The notes under the pieces were generated by a model, which made no database searches, was not told the DNA's origin, and was given only the letters and a program-made list of their open reading frames with translations. Positions 1-10,081 of a stretch of 64,000 bases of DNA are shown piece after piece. Position numbers and translations under genes: made by a program. This DNA is from Locusta migratoria. Lineage: Eukaryota > Arthropoda > Insecta > Orthoptera > Acrididae. The DNA is taken from the NCBI GenBank assembly GCA_026315105.1, contig CM048745.1:786327390-786391389 (forward strand), in the 5' to 3' direction. Numbering within the stretch: the first letter of the stretch is position 1; every line of letters starts with the position of its first letter.

Positions 1-472
1 GGTGAAAGCCGGCGTACACAAGTTGGTAACCCCGGGCAAGTTGGCAGAACTGGACTAATCGCGAGGGTAGCCGCTGGCTTTAGCAAAGGAGCAGCCTTCC
101 ACTACACTCCAGTTCACTTCCAGACGAGAGAGTTGCAACAGCCTACGGCTCGCAGATCGCCCACTACGTCTCAGCAGGCGGTGGACTGGCGCACGTGCCT
201 TCCACGTGGCGAGCAGTATGCACAAATATATCTCTTTGCAATGTCTTTACTGAAAAAGTAATTGGCGTTACCAGCAGCGTAACTGACCCCGTTACTTATG
301 ATCTTATCGCAAATGTCCGGAAGGCGTCATAGACGATCTACGCCTCAGTTTCCATTAATGTTCCATACAGACCAACCTCTGACATGGATTTTATCATCTC
401 TGGTGTTGTAAGAAATCCTCTCACTTTGGGAATGATATAGTAATCACAGGAATGTATGTCAGGTGAATACAT

Positions 473-602
473 ATGATGTTATTGCTTTGTCATGAGAACG
501 CTACGCCGCTGCTGCTATCTAGGTCTATTGCGCTACTGGCACTGGAAGATTCTGTAAGTCTACCGTACTCACCCGACATGAGTGCCTGTGAGTACGGACT
601 AA
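473..602 (+). pseudogene. mariner-like transposase remnant (DDE domain)
   Basis: The frame from 473 reads HENATP... and then, near its end, PYSPDMSACEYGL. These match two conserved blocks of mariner/SETMAR-type transposases: the 'DNA.PH' block that carries the second catalytic Asp, and the 'PPYSPDLSPCD' block that carries the third. Here the second Asp appears as Glu (HEN) and the third as Glu (CEY), so the fragment would be catalytically dead even if expressed. No N-terminal helix-turn-helix is recognisable upstream (1-472), where I see no other coding signal. A SINE lies just downstream. This is a mobile-element relic, not a host gene. Confidence 0.5.
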
Positions 603-647
603 CCACTACGGGGAATCCGGTACAGCACCGGTACTGTAAAGTTTCAA

Positions 648-841
648 AATCAAATGTTTGTACAGCTTATGGGACCAAACTACGAGGTCATCAGTCCCTA
701 AACTTACAAACTACTTATGAACTAGCTTATACTAAAGACGGCACAAACATCCATGTCCGAGGGTGGATTCGAACCCCGACCGCAGCGGTCGAGCAGACCG
801 TAACTGGCACGCCGCAGATTGCTCGGCCACCGCGAGCGACG
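648..841 (-). mobile_element. tRNA-derived SINE (family 1)
   Basis: This is the first of many copies of one SINE family. On the minus strand the head is Leu/Ser-tRNA-like, with an A-box near GTGGCCGAG and a B-box GGGTTCGAATCC (both diverged here). It is followed by a body with GTCCTTAGT, AGTTTGTAAGTTTAGGGAC and TGATGACC, and ends with a TTTGAACATTT-like tail. RNA polymerase III transcription from the internal boxes and LINE-assisted insertion are known for such elements. Flanks CTGTAAAGTTTCAA (634-647) and CTGTATAGTTTGCAA (842-856) look like a diverged target-site duplication. Confidence 0.85.
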
Positions 842-1030
842 CTGTATAGTTTGCAATATTTGTAATATATAGGGTGTTCGAAAAAAAGTGTCCAATACTT
901 TGAGAGATGATAGTACCCAACAAAACAAGGAAGTCGATAAACTTTGGTCCCGGAAAATATACTTTCGTACTTAATGTACACTTGTTTTTAGGATTCGTAC
1001 AACTTGACGTCTATTATATAAGGTGCTGAG

Positions 1031-1146
1031 TGCGCGCTCCGTCCATGCCAATGCTTCCTTCTACTCTTCGACGTAACGAATCACGCACTCTTTGAAATAC
1101 GCCGGATTCTTGTCTTACATTATGGCATGCATGGAAGACGCGATCC
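1031..1146 (-). pseudogene. transposase C-terminal remnant (Tc1/mariner superfamily)
   Basis: Reading the minus strand gives RVFHACHNVRQESGVFQ followed by RVRDSLRRRVEG. This resembles the extreme C-terminus of a widespread insect DDE transposase lineage, which ends with a 'RVRDS..RR...C' helix followed by 'G.H.EHLL'. Only about 38 codons are readable and no catalytic block accompanies them. Its orientation is opposite to the DDE fragment at 473-602, so the two are probably separate insertions. Confidence 0.35.
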
Positions 1147-1253
1147 TATAGCATCTGGACATCGTTTGTGACGATAGGAATGTGAAGGGGAGCAGGAGAA
1201 TCAATTTAATTTTCAATCTACTGGTCGTAAATTATATATATATATTTTCGATC

Positions 1254-1490
1254 TGAAGCCAAAACTACACATCGCAAATGAATAGTGTTTGTATTTGGTA
1301 GTAGGTATCAGTCTCCCATTGTGCACTATAGTGGTAAAGGGTTGATAACAATAAGGGGGTGGAAGAAATTCTACGTGTGGGTGTCAATATTTTGCTCTTC
1401 GGCAAAAACTACACAATGTTGTAGCACAAAGTCTCCCGTTGTACACGATAGCAGTTCCGTGTCGATAGCTATAAGAGGGCGGAAGATATA
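1254..1490. repeat. diverged two-copy tandem repeat
   Basis: Two adjacent segments (about 1254-1368 and 1398-1490) share the same order of motifs: GAAGCCAAAACTACACA / TCGGCAAAAACTACACA, then AGTCTCCCATTGTGCAC / AGTCTCCCGTTGTACAC, then ATAAGGGGGTGGAAGA / ATAAGAGGGCGGAAGA. They look like an old local duplication. I see no coding or RNA signal. Confidence 0.5.
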
Positions 1491-3036
1491 GTAGTTGAAA
1501 GTCGTCAGCTTATAGAAAATTGGGACTGAAGACCTGCGATGACTTTTGACACTGTGATAGCAAAAAGGTTATATACAGCAAAACGTGGTGCACATTCTTC
1601 TGTTGCTTTACTGCAACAAGCGTACGAATAAAGAAAATTAAGTGCATATTGCAGCTTGAAAAGTAAAACTACCAAGAAAGATGACGAAGTGTAAAAAAGA
1701 AATTCCCCGTTGTCGATTCGTTTCTAAAAGACACAAAATGGCGCTGAAAAGTGAATCTACAGACAATAGAAACTTGAAATTTGTAGACGTTATCTTACAC
1801 TGTAGGCACAAGCTATTTTTTAATATTCCCGTCCCTAAGTGGGTGAAATAGGAGATGAACGGGTTTTTGAAAATACGTTGCTATTCAGGCAATTTTGAAG
1901 CAACAAATACATAACTTCGGATTTAGATTTTTGATTGGACTTTTAAAACATGTATTTCAATATTTTTGGAAATTCAACAACTAGGCGGGTGAAATAAGAA
2001 AAAATCTTTTAAGGGTGCTATTAACACTATTTTGATGCTAGAAATGAGAAAATTTGGATTTGGATCCATGGTTAGATAAAAAAATAGTGGTGCAATAGAG
2101 GGTGGCAACTAGTATGAAAGTAATTGATTAGGAAAGCATTTTTAAAGCTATATCTATGAAAATTTATATTTAGAAGCAGAAACAACTAATGCAGACCATC
2201 TATTGCGAAGCAGCTGGAATTAAGCTAGTTCATTTATAAATGCAATATGTTTCACTTTGATCACTGAAATCCAGCACATGAGATAAAAATATCGACCGTA
2301 GACTGCTTACACAATCAGCAGTAAGTACCTTTGACATAACAAATGATTGTTACTTATATGTTCGAAATAGATGAGTAGTATTAGTCTCCTGATGTCTGTG
2401 AATGAAGCAAGACGTATTGTACAGATATGGAGTAAAGGTTTGACTCAGTTTTGTGTAATATAAAGATTAAAGCTTTAAATAGTTTTGAAAGTTATTCAAG
2501 AAGCCCTGCAATAACTAGTTACCGTCATCGGGCCTTAATGGACGGACAAGGCCTGCCGATTTGCTGCAGTTACGTGAAGCATTGTTTAATGTTTTAATAG
2601 CCGGATATAACATTATCTACTACAATAGGATGGACAAACTCACTCTGAACTAATTTTTAAACTTTAAATATTCATCGTCATGGACAAGACGCATCTGCAA
2701 TATTTGCTGACATGACACATGTTTAGTAAGATCTATCACATTATTAATCATTCGCCAAGAATGCCTGTATCATATTTGATGGAGAATCGATGTTGTCGCC
2801 CTCTTTCTAAAACTTCATGAGAATTTTCATCTGTGCAGACATGCTGATTATGAAAGTTCACAACGCCATCTCGTCTGAAACCCGCCTTGTCTGTAAGTAA
2901 AATATGTTGACAAAAACGGCGGATCTATGGCAGACATCTGCAAGAACCATTGACAGAATCGCATTCTGCTAAGGTAGTATTCTGGCCCTGGAAGCACTGA
3001 ACATGATACAGATAGAGTAACTATTCGTGTAGTACC
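1491..3036. other. AT-rich DNA without recognisable features
   Basis: No open frame has family resemblance, and I recognise no tRNA-like head or LINE end. The stretch is AT-rich and full of stop codons in all frames. It is probably intron or intergenic DNA made of repeats too old to identify. Confidence 0.5.
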
Positions 3037-3038
3037 CT

Positions 3039-3055
3039 CCCCCCCCCCCCCCCCC
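3039..3055 (+). repeat. poly-C tract
   Basis: An uninterrupted run of about 17 cytosines. Such runs are rare in AT-rich insect DNA and prone to sequencing length error, so the exact length is uncertain. Confidence 0.9.
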
Positions 3056-3391
3056 AGACAAAAGAATGATACGCCTTCTGCTACAGCTAATCGCTGCACA
3101 CTGGTTATAGGTCTGCAGTAAATTTATCATACACTCCTCAATCTGCGGTGTGCAGACGGGCCGAGACCTTCCACTGTTCACCTTATTGCGTGCTACAAAA
3201 CCTGAGTCTCAACAACACAGAAAGCCGGATAAACAGCTTATTGGATGGCACTCTGCAAGTTAGAATTCTTTCCGCGTAGAGGTCACGGGCTCCCAGGCTA
3301 CGTCCTTTTGCGAATCCGTAACGTAAACTCACATCTCATGTAGATGTGGAGTGTTACGCTTTCATTTCTAAAATGTGGACGAGAAGGAGGG

Positions 3392-3626
3392 GAGGAAGAT
3401 TAGTGTTTAACGACCCGTCGACAGCTTACGCTCGGGTTGTTTGGGTACGGATGGGGAAGGAAATACTCGTATGCCGTGCTCTTTGAAAGGAACCATCCCG
3501 GAATTTGCCTGGAGTGATTTAGGGAAATCACAGAAAACCTAAACATGGATGGCCGGAGGTGGAATTGAACCGCATTCCTCCCGAATGCGAGTCCAGTGTG
3601 TTACCACTGTGCCACCTCGTTCGGTG
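3392..3626 (-). mobile_element. tRNA-derived SINE (family 2)
   Basis: The minus strand begins CGAGGTGGCACAGTGGTAAC, then GGACTCGCATTCGGGAGG and a B-box-like GGTTCAATTCC, followed by a non-tRNA body (GGCCATCC ... GATTTCCCTAAATC ... GGGATGGTTCC). This is unrelated to family 1. I recognise it as a SINE type widespread in insects. The tail runs into 3392-3420. No clear target-site duplication. Confidence 0.75.
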
Positions 3627-4340
3627 TAATTACACGACAGTACAAACATCGCAGAAACAGTAAATATAGCAATTAAAGAATAGATATTCAGCGTTACATT
3701 GGATATATTGCTCAGTAACACACTAAGAAGACTGAAAATAAAGTAAAATAAACCAGTACATAACTGACTGATGTTTACAGTAGAGTACTTCGATTCAGAG
3801 CGACACGCAAGCGATAGTGGCGAACCGCGTTTTCGGACCACAGAGGCAACGACAAGTCAATGCAGTACAGTACGGTATTTGTTTACTAAATGTTTACCTT
3901 GCCTATCACAGAGGCGGATATTCACAACCATACTTCTTCAGTCACTATGAGCAAATGTATGTAAATCAAAGTATGCGTTTCCTGACCAAGGTTTATTGCA
4001 ACATTTTTTCTTGTTTTGTCGGGGGCAACCACCTCGCATAGCAAAGCGTTGGACACTTGTTTTTAGAACTCCCTGAATATCTGTATATCAAGTCGTTATT
4101 TACTGTTGTTGCTAAAAGCCTCAAAAAGTTCTTCAACGATTTACCCTCAATTTTAAAACGATACCTTAAAAGTATTCGGGGGATATATGTTTTAATACGT
4201 GTAATATATAAATATTTGTGTGATATATGAAGCAGAATAATTGCTAGTAAAAAATTCGGAAAGTTATTAACCGATTTACGCGCTATTTTAATATACGTTG
4301 TGATGCATATGCACCAAATATTTGTTAAATATAAATATAG
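3627..4340. other. no supported gene
   Basis: Short frames exist (for example 3817-4041 on the plus strand), but none matches a family I know and codon use is unremarkable. AT-rich and presumably non-coding. Confidence 0.4.
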
Positions 4341-4529
4341 CCGAAGTGAAGTGGCCGAGAGCAGTCAGGGGCTATTCTGCGATGTGCAAGGCCGTTCCCC
4401 GTCTGGGGTTCGAATACTCCCTCAGTCATGGATGTTTGTGCTGTCTTTAGTATATGTTAATTTATAAGTAGTTTGTAAGTTTAGGGACTGATGACCCTGC
4501 AGTCAAGTCCCATAAGCTTAACAAGCATT
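4341..4529 (+). mobile_element. tRNA-derived SINE (family 1, diverged)
   Basis: Head AGTGAAGTGGCCGAGAGCAG, B-box GGGTTCGAATACTCC, then the family-1 body with AGTTTGTAAGTTTAGGGAC and TGATGACC, ending CTTAACAAGCATT. The head and the 12 bases between the boxes differ from the CCGGCCGCGG subfamily, so this belongs to a second, older-looking subfamily. Confidence 0.85.
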
Positions 4530-4714
4530 AGATAGTGACGAAGTGGGGATTTTCACCGTATGACCATTTCACGAGTATACTGTGAATATCCAAACTCCAG
4601 TAAAACAGCATATTTCCGGCATTGCTGCGGCTGAAAAGAAAAAAAAAAAAAATTGCTGCAAGAACGGGATCAAGTTCGACTGAAGAGAGTTGTTTAAGTG
4701 CAATCCTTCCGCAA

Positions 4715-5450
4715 AATGCTGCAGATTTCAAGAAATGCCAGCGAATGAGCCATTGAAGGAATGAGTATCGGTAGTAGCTCTCACAGCCGAGGGCCACCGC
4801 GTACCCTTGCTGACTGCTCTACACAAAGCTTTATGTCTCACCTTGGCTCATCGACGTTCGACTGGGAGCGTGTTACCTAGTCTGACGAATCTCCTTTCCA
4901 GTTGTATCGAGCAGATGGACGTGTTTCGGTATGGAGACAACGTCATGAATCCGTGGATCTTGCGTATCAACAGGGAAATGTTCAAACTGGCGGAGGAGCT
5001 GTAACGGTGTGCGGCGATATGAAACCCCTCATACCTCTAAATATGAGTCTGACAAATGACACGTATGTACGAATTCTGGTTGATCACCTGCATCCATTCA
5101 TGAATATTGTGCATTCTGTCGAACTGGGGTAATTTCAGCACAAAAATGCGATACCGGCACACATCCAAAATTGCTACAGAATGGTGCCACGATAACTCTT
5201 CTGATTTTTAACACCTCCGCTGGACACTAATCTCCTCAGACATGAATATAATTGGGCGTATCTTGGTTGCCTGGCATCGTTTGTTCATGAGAGATCTCCG
5301 TCCCCTCGTACTCTTACGGATTTATGGACAGTCATGTAGTTTGCATGGTGTCAATACCCTTCTGCACCGACATTATTCGCTTTCATGCCATGTCGTGTTG
5401 CATTGCTCGCGGGATACCAACACGATATTAGGCAGGTGTACCCGTGTCTT
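4715..5450 (+). pseudogene. Tc1-like transposase remnant
   Basis: Conceptual translation across frames gives RGPPRTLADCSTQS..., then SDESPFQLYRADGRVSVWRQ, a GGGAV block, LVDHLHPFMNIVHS, and near the end HERSPSPRTLTDLWTV and PCRVALLARD. The order matches Tc1 transposases: 'TDES.F.L...DGR..VWR' with the first catalytic Asp, 'GGGSVMVWG', 'LTGDRYVSIL..HL.PF', then the C-terminal 'MPRR..ALL' end. The second-Asp block 'QDNA.PH' appears eroded (HKNAIPAH near 5140), so an Asp is lost. Several frameshifts and stops make it non-functional. The N-terminal DNA-binding domains are not recognisable. Confidence 0.75.
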
Positions 5451-5562
5451 TCGCCTTTTAGCATTCAATTAATTTAAACAGAGATTTGACTGTGTAAAGA
5501 TCCACTGCCGTAACTGAATTACATATTACAGATAAAGGTGAAGCATTGAATTAGAATTTGTG

Positions 5563-5631
5563 GAGCGGTGGGGAACCGAACCCGGACCTCCATGCTTACT
5601 AGGCAGATGTCTTACCACTAGACCACCGCAC
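5563..5631 (-). repeat. tRNA-like head of foldback arm (not a functional tRNA)
   Basis: The minus strand reads GCGGTGGTCTAGTGGTAAGA, then CATCTGCCTAGTAAGCATG and GGGTTCGGTTCCCC. The D-arm-like and T-arm-like boxes are in the right order and spacing for a tRNA, but the acceptor stem does not close well and the anticodon stem is weak. It continues directly into SINE-type body sequence. I treat it as the pol III head of a repeat. Confidence 0.6.
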
Positions 5632-5865
5632 TAATGTGCCTCGGAATAATCTAAGTACGACTTCCCTCCAGGTCAAGAACTCTAATTCAGCTTCTATGTT
5701 CCATGAAATATTGCATGTAGAGCCTTGGTAGTTGTGATAATATTTTATGGAACACAGAACTGAATTAGAATTTGTGACGTGGAGGGGAGTCGTACTTACA
5801 CTAGTCCGAAGCACCTTAATCACTAGAGGTGCGGTGGTTTAGTGGTAAGACGTCTGCCTAGGAAG

Positions 5866-6522
5866 TTAAACTTTGTTTACAACATAAATCAATCAAATTT
5901 GAAAGCCGTAAACTCCACAAAATACCTAGAAATTACTATTACTTCAGACCTAAACTGGAAAGAACACGTAGATAATATCGTGGGAAAGGCGAACCAGAGA
6001 CTGCGTTTTATTGGCAGAACCCTTAAAAGATGCAACAGAACTACTAAAGAAACTGCATACACTGCGCTTGTCCGTCCATTTTTGGAGTATTGCAGCCCAG
6101 TGTAGGATCCTTATCAGGTGGGTTTGACGGAGGACATCGAAAGAGTCCAAAGAAGGGCAGCTCGTTTTGTATTGTCACGATACAGGGGAGACAGCGTTAC
6201 GGAAATGATACAGGATCTGGGGTGGGAATCATTACAACAACGGCGCTTATCGCTGCGGCGTGGGCTACTTGCGAAACTCCAATCGCCAACATTCTCCTCC
6301 GAATGCGCAAATATATTGTTGACTCCCACTTACATAGGTAGAAATGATCATCAGAATAAAATACGAGAAATCAGAGCTCGAACAGAGAGATTCAGGTGTT
6401 CTTTCTTCCCGCGCGCTATTCGGGAATGGAATGGGAGATAAATAGTATAATTGTGGTTCGATGAACCCTCTGCCAGGCACTTCAATGTGATTTGCAGAGT
6501 ATCCCATGTAGATGTAGATGTA
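5866..6522 (+). mobile_element. LINE family A, 5'-truncated copy
   Basis: This is the C-terminal part of a Jockey/CR1-type non-LTR retrotransposon reverse transcriptase ORF. Readable blocks are NSTKYLEITITSDLNWKEHV, RLRFIGRTLKRCNRTTKETA, FLEYCSPV, then DIERVQRRAARFVLSRYRGD through to NGR and a stop at 6441. Only one in-frame stop interrupts this stretch, a TAG at 6103-6105 where other copies have Trp. The 3' UTR includes CCTCTGCCAGGCACTT and ends in (TGTAGA)n. The copy is young-looking but 5'-truncated, lacks the catalytic YADD/FADD region and cannot move. It interrupts the tRNA-like right arm of the foldback element. Confidence 0.88.
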
Positions 6523-6852
6523 GAAGCATGTAGATCCGTGTTCGATTCCCGGCCGCATCAGAAATTTTAATTCAATGCTTCACCTTTAATGTCTTTGACA
6601 TTTTCGAGACGCAAAACAGTCTAAGGGTTTGTAAGTTTCTATTCATAAGAATTATATACATAATAATTTCGTGTGGCTTATTGTACAAGTCTTTTAATTG
6701 GACGCCACTTTGACGACTTGAGTGTCGATATCCTACCACAGTTATCCAACAGAGGAACGGAGACCTAAAGCTTAACGTGGAAACCGAACTACGTATCGTT
6801 TCTGGCAACTCTTAACATAGTTGAAAGGTGAAGGATGGGTTAAAACGCAGGC

Positions 6853-6938
6853 TCAAAAAGTCCGAGGTCCGACCGGGTTTCGAACTCGCGACCCTTCGGT
6901 TTCCAATTGAGCGCTTTACCCCAATACCACCGGGCGTG
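6853..6938 (-). repeat. tRNA-derived repeat head
   Basis: The minus strand reads CGCCCGGTGGTATTGGGGTA, AAGCGCTCAATTGGAAACCG, then a B-box GCGAGTTCGAAACCCGGTC. The T-arm is nearly perfect and the D-arm plausible, but the acceptor ends do not pair and sequence continues without a tRNA 3' end. It is probably another tRNA-derived SINE fragment, although a decayed tRNA gene cannot be excluded. Confidence 0.5.
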
Positions 6939-7076
6939 ATAATTACAGAAAATTTCCCACTGCGTTACTAATATTTGCATCTTGTTACTCTGTATCTCTC
7001 TTAAAATGTCACTTGACGTGGAATGCGACCTTTTACATGAAAATGAAACAGTTCTGTGATTATCGAGCATTATTTT

Positions 7077-8965
7077 CTACATCTACATTCACCGTAAGGT
7101 GCGTGGCGGAGGTTACACTGTACCACTACTAGGCATTTCCTTTCCTATTCCACTCCCAAATAGAACGAGGAAAAAAAGATTTCTTATATGCCTCAGTACG
7201 AGCCCTAATTTCTCTTGTCTTTGTGATCACCACGCGAAATGTAAAAAGGCGGTAGCAAGATAGTACTACTCTCAGGTTCAAATTGCGGCCCTCTAAATTT
7301 CCTCAACACAAATTCACGAAAAGAATGCCGTCTTTTCTCCAGCGATCCCCCATTGAGTTGCCGGAGCATTTCCGTGACACTCGTGCATTGGTGGAACCTA
7401 CCAGTAACAAATATAGCTGCTCGCCTTTGACCTGCCTCTATGTCTTCCTTAAACTGATCTGCTGCGGGTCCCAAACACTTGAGCAATACTCAAGACGTGG
7501 TCGTACAAGCGTTTTATACGCGGTCTCCTTTACAGGTGAAGTACATCTTCCCAAAATTCTCCCAATAAACCAAAATCGGCTGTCCGCCTTACTCACAACT
7601 GTTCTTACATGTTCGTTCCATTTCATATCGCTCTGAAATGTTACGGCTAGATATTTGAACGACGCGACAGCATCAAGAAGCTCACTACTAATGCTGTATT
7701 CGAACATTATAGGAATGTTTTTCCTACTCTTGTGCATCACCTTACATTTTTCTACATTGAGAGCAAGCTGCCATTCATCGCACGAACTAGAAATTTTGTC
7801 TCACTCATCCTGTATGCAATTACAGTCAGTTAAAGACGACACCCTCCCATACACCACAGCATCATCAGCAAACAGCAGCAAATTACAACTTACTCTGTCC
7901 ATCAGATCATTTATATAGATAGAAAATAATAGCGGTCCTATCACACTCCCCTGGGGCACGCCTGACGATACACTCGTCTCTGATGAACACTCGCCGTCGA
8001 GAACAACGTACTGCGTTCTATTACTTAGGAAGTCTTCCAGCCAGTCACAATCTGTGAACCTATTCCATAAGCTCGTATCTTCGTTAGCAGTCTGCAGTGT
8101 GGCACCGCGTCGAACGCCTTTTTGAAGTCGAGAAAAACACAATCCGCCTGTTGCCCTTCATCCATGGCTCGCAAGCTGAGTTTCATATGAACGATGTTTC
8201 CTAAACCAGCGCTGATTCATAGAAAAAGCTCTTTCTGTTTCAAGGAAATTTACTATAGGGTAAGGTGGTACAAATTCGATATAGGTACAAATCTGATCAA
8301 CAAAAATTTTTGCGCCGTTTGTCAGTCTCGTAGTGTATCGTTGTGTGGCATTGCAGCGTAGCAGGTTTCTACAGCTCCTCCTGTCTTTTCCAAGAATACA
8401 CCACTTTGTGCTAAGGAGAGAGAAAGTTTTTCCAATTAGGAGGTAAGTGAAGCTACTTAGTCTAACGAGCTCTTATAAATTTTCTATTTAAGGGTGACTA
8501 GATTCTCTACGCAATATGCAATGTTTGGAACCACGAAGTATGCGTTGGTGCCTGACGGAAAAAGTGCTTTTTATGTCGAAGATGCCCTTAGTCAAAATTC
8601 CACTAGCAAGTGATCACAATTGTACCTAGTGTGGTACATTTTCGATCGATTTTTCGTAATTCTGTAACTTTTTTGTGTGTATATACCGACATTTGTAATT
8701 ATCTAATATTTGTGTTACATATTAGTTAAACATCCAAGAACAAGTGCTATAATTAAAATTACATCTTTTCTCAATATATTTCCAGTTACAATAACATTTG
8801 TCCGAAATGATCGAAATTGTACCACCTTACCCTATTCGAACTGAGAATATGCTCTAAAATCCTTCATGAAACTGATGTCAACGATATTGGCCTGTAATTG
8901 TGTGGGTCCGTTCTCTTTTCTTTCTTATAAACGGGAGTCATGGTTACGTGCGTTCCGAGCCCACA
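7077..8965 (-). mobile_element. LINE family B copy, interrupted by a MITE
   Basis: This is a minus-strand Jockey/CR1-type non-LTR element related to family A. The 3' end is at 7077 (CTACATCTACATTCACCG on the plus strand). Readable pieces, 3' to 5' on the plus strand, are DIEAGQRRAAIFVTGRFHQC, KYLAVTFQSDMKWNEHV, RILGRCTSPVKETAYKTL, then the catalytic block LLFADDAVVYGRVSSL, GVPQGSVIGPLLFSIYINDL and QYVVLDGECSSETS. The FADD residues are intact but frameshifts split the ORF into at least three pieces. Upstream RT sequence resumes at 8833 (TTCGAACTGAGAATATGCTC) after a 575-bp inverted-repeat insert. No endonuclease domain is visible, so the copy is 5'-truncated near 8965. Confidence 0.85.
8258..8832. 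mobile_element. 575-bp TIR element (MITE) with TA target duplication
   Basis: The ends are inverted repeats: GGGTAAGGTGGTACAAAT at 8258-8275 mirrors ATTGTACCACCTTACCC at 8816-8832, and the match continues inward (ATTCGAT / ATCGAAAT). The flanks are TA on each side (8256-8257 and 8833-8834), and removing the insert restores continuous LINE B sequence (ACTATATTCGAACTG). A TA duplication and TIRs point to the Tc1/mariner/pogo superfamily. No transposase is encoded, so it is a non-autonomous MITE. A short frame near 8519 (MFGTTKYALVPDGKSAFYVE) may be a residue of a parent element; I do not recognise it. Confidence 0.85.
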
Positions 8966-9104
8966 AGGTCAAAGGAGATGCTTGTTAGAATAGCAGAGGC
9001 AGTTCGCTTTCTCATTATCGAGCCACGTTTCCCTAAATGCTACTGAGAATCCCGACAGAAGCGTAGCAGCGAGTTCGGCGACGACAGTAGAACTTGTAAC
9101 GCGC

Positions 9105-9435
9105 CCTCATCCCCATACGAGGGGAGATCGACCTCGACGGAATGCAAATGCGCGCGGGCAGTTGGCTGGGCTGGTAAGGAGATTGGCCCCTGGCGCGAGC
9201 TGCGCCCTGCCCAGAACACTGCCGCCGGCGTTCCTTGACGATATTAAAGCGAAATGCAAATAGCGCCGGCTTTGCGCGTGTGGCCTCTCCCTGGTTAGCC
9301 GCAGCCGCGGTCCCTTAGGAAATTCAAATGGCGGCCAGTTGGGCCCTCGCCAGCGCGCTGTGCGGCCCCGCTGTTTACCGCGCCCGCGAATCTGGCACCG
9401 TATTTGCGTCGCACCTCCATTCTGCATGCGATTCA
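9105..9435. promoter_or_regulatory. GC-rich island with two perfect ATGCAAAT octamers
   Basis: A sharply bounded GC-rich stretch in AT-rich DNA. It contains two exact octamer motifs, ATGCAAAT, at 9142-9149 and 9254-9261, on the same strand 112 bp apart. The octamer is the known binding site of POU-homeodomain factors. The stretch has no repeat hallmarks. A frame on the minus strand (9107-9436) is open but arginine/proline-rich, as GC-rich DNA often is, and resembles no family. I suggest a regulatory island (enhancer or unannotated promoter); this is inference. Confidence 0.35.
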
Positions 9436-9687
9436 CGTCCTACGGCTACGTAGTACCAATAATCGGGACGGAGGACAGGCACGGCAGCAACATATATGGT
9501 AATGTCGGCAGCCTGCCTCCCTTCATTTAAGCTATCAGATTATTCGGGGTCTTTATCGGAATGTGCATTCCTAAAATCGTTGTAAACATTTATCAAAGAA
9601 GAATTCGGATAAAAATTTCATCACTTGGAAGAAACAACAAGAGAATACCATGCAGAGACGCCCTAGCGTACATAAAGCCTTGTTGAT

Positions 9688-9893
9688 AAAACTTTTATCC
9701 ATTGTGTTGGTACCTGCGACTGTTTCTTGAAATAGGTTTCAGAAATTACTGCAACCAGTCGCCTTTTGTTTCTTCTTAATGAAGATTAATTTAAACCTAG
9801 CCTAGCAGCTTGAAACCGGTAATGGTTTAAATAAATCTTCATTAAGAAGAAACAAAAGACGACTGGTTGCAGTAATTTCTGACACCTATTTCT
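9688..9893. mobile_element. 206-bp hairpin element with 13-bp TSD and one-sided tail
   Basis: A near-perfect palindrome (arms 9729-9797 and 9824-9892; arm sequence includes CAGAAATTACTGCAACCAGT) is preceded by a 41-bp non-palindromic tail (9688-9728). The whole is flanked by the 13-bp direct repeat AAGCCTTGTTGAT (9675-9687 and 9894-9906). At the centre, GCTTGAAACCGGTAATGG holds a GAAA followed by the palindrome ACCGGT and then A, the 3' half of a hammerhead core; the CUGAUGA half is missing. The architecture matches three other hairpins in the window. Confidence 0.8.
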
Positions 9894-10081
9894 AAGCCTT
9901 GTTGATCTTTTATAATAATATTGTAAGGACAGTTTACAACTCACCGCAAAGATGTAGCGACAAGCTGTGACAGGCACATACAAAAGACACACACATACAA
10001 CACTTTCTTTCAGCAATCGGCCATGGTTTCTGCAGTGTACCTTTTGGTTGTTACGAACAAGACATAAACATTACTATGTTT

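Larger units (their letters stand above)
5530..6590. mobile_element. foldback element with tRNA-like ends, split by a LINE
   Basis: The left arm (5530-5714) and right arm (5741-5865 plus 6523-6590) are inverted copies. Each carries, outside to inside, a tail with TGAAGCATTGAATT, a tRNA-like head (GCGGTGGTCTAGTGGTAAGA ... GGTTCGGTTCCCC), and about 80 bp including AGTACGACT and the CCATGAAATATT / CCATAAAATATT pair. The centre (about 5715-5740) is a short spacer. The right tRNA-like head is interrupted after GCCTAGGAAG by a LINE; its second half (GAAGCATG ... GTTCGATTCCCGGCCGCA) resumes after the LINE's (TGTAGA)n tail. The palindrome therefore predates the LINE. Confidence 0.7.

Noticed and set aside
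5563..5631. A functional tRNA gene
   Set aside because: A- and B-box-like parts are present but the acceptor and anticodon stems are poor, the sequence continues into repeat body, and an inverted copy exists. The same reasoning applies to 6853-6938, 33915-34005, 34213-34307, 34442-34520 and 48631-48712.
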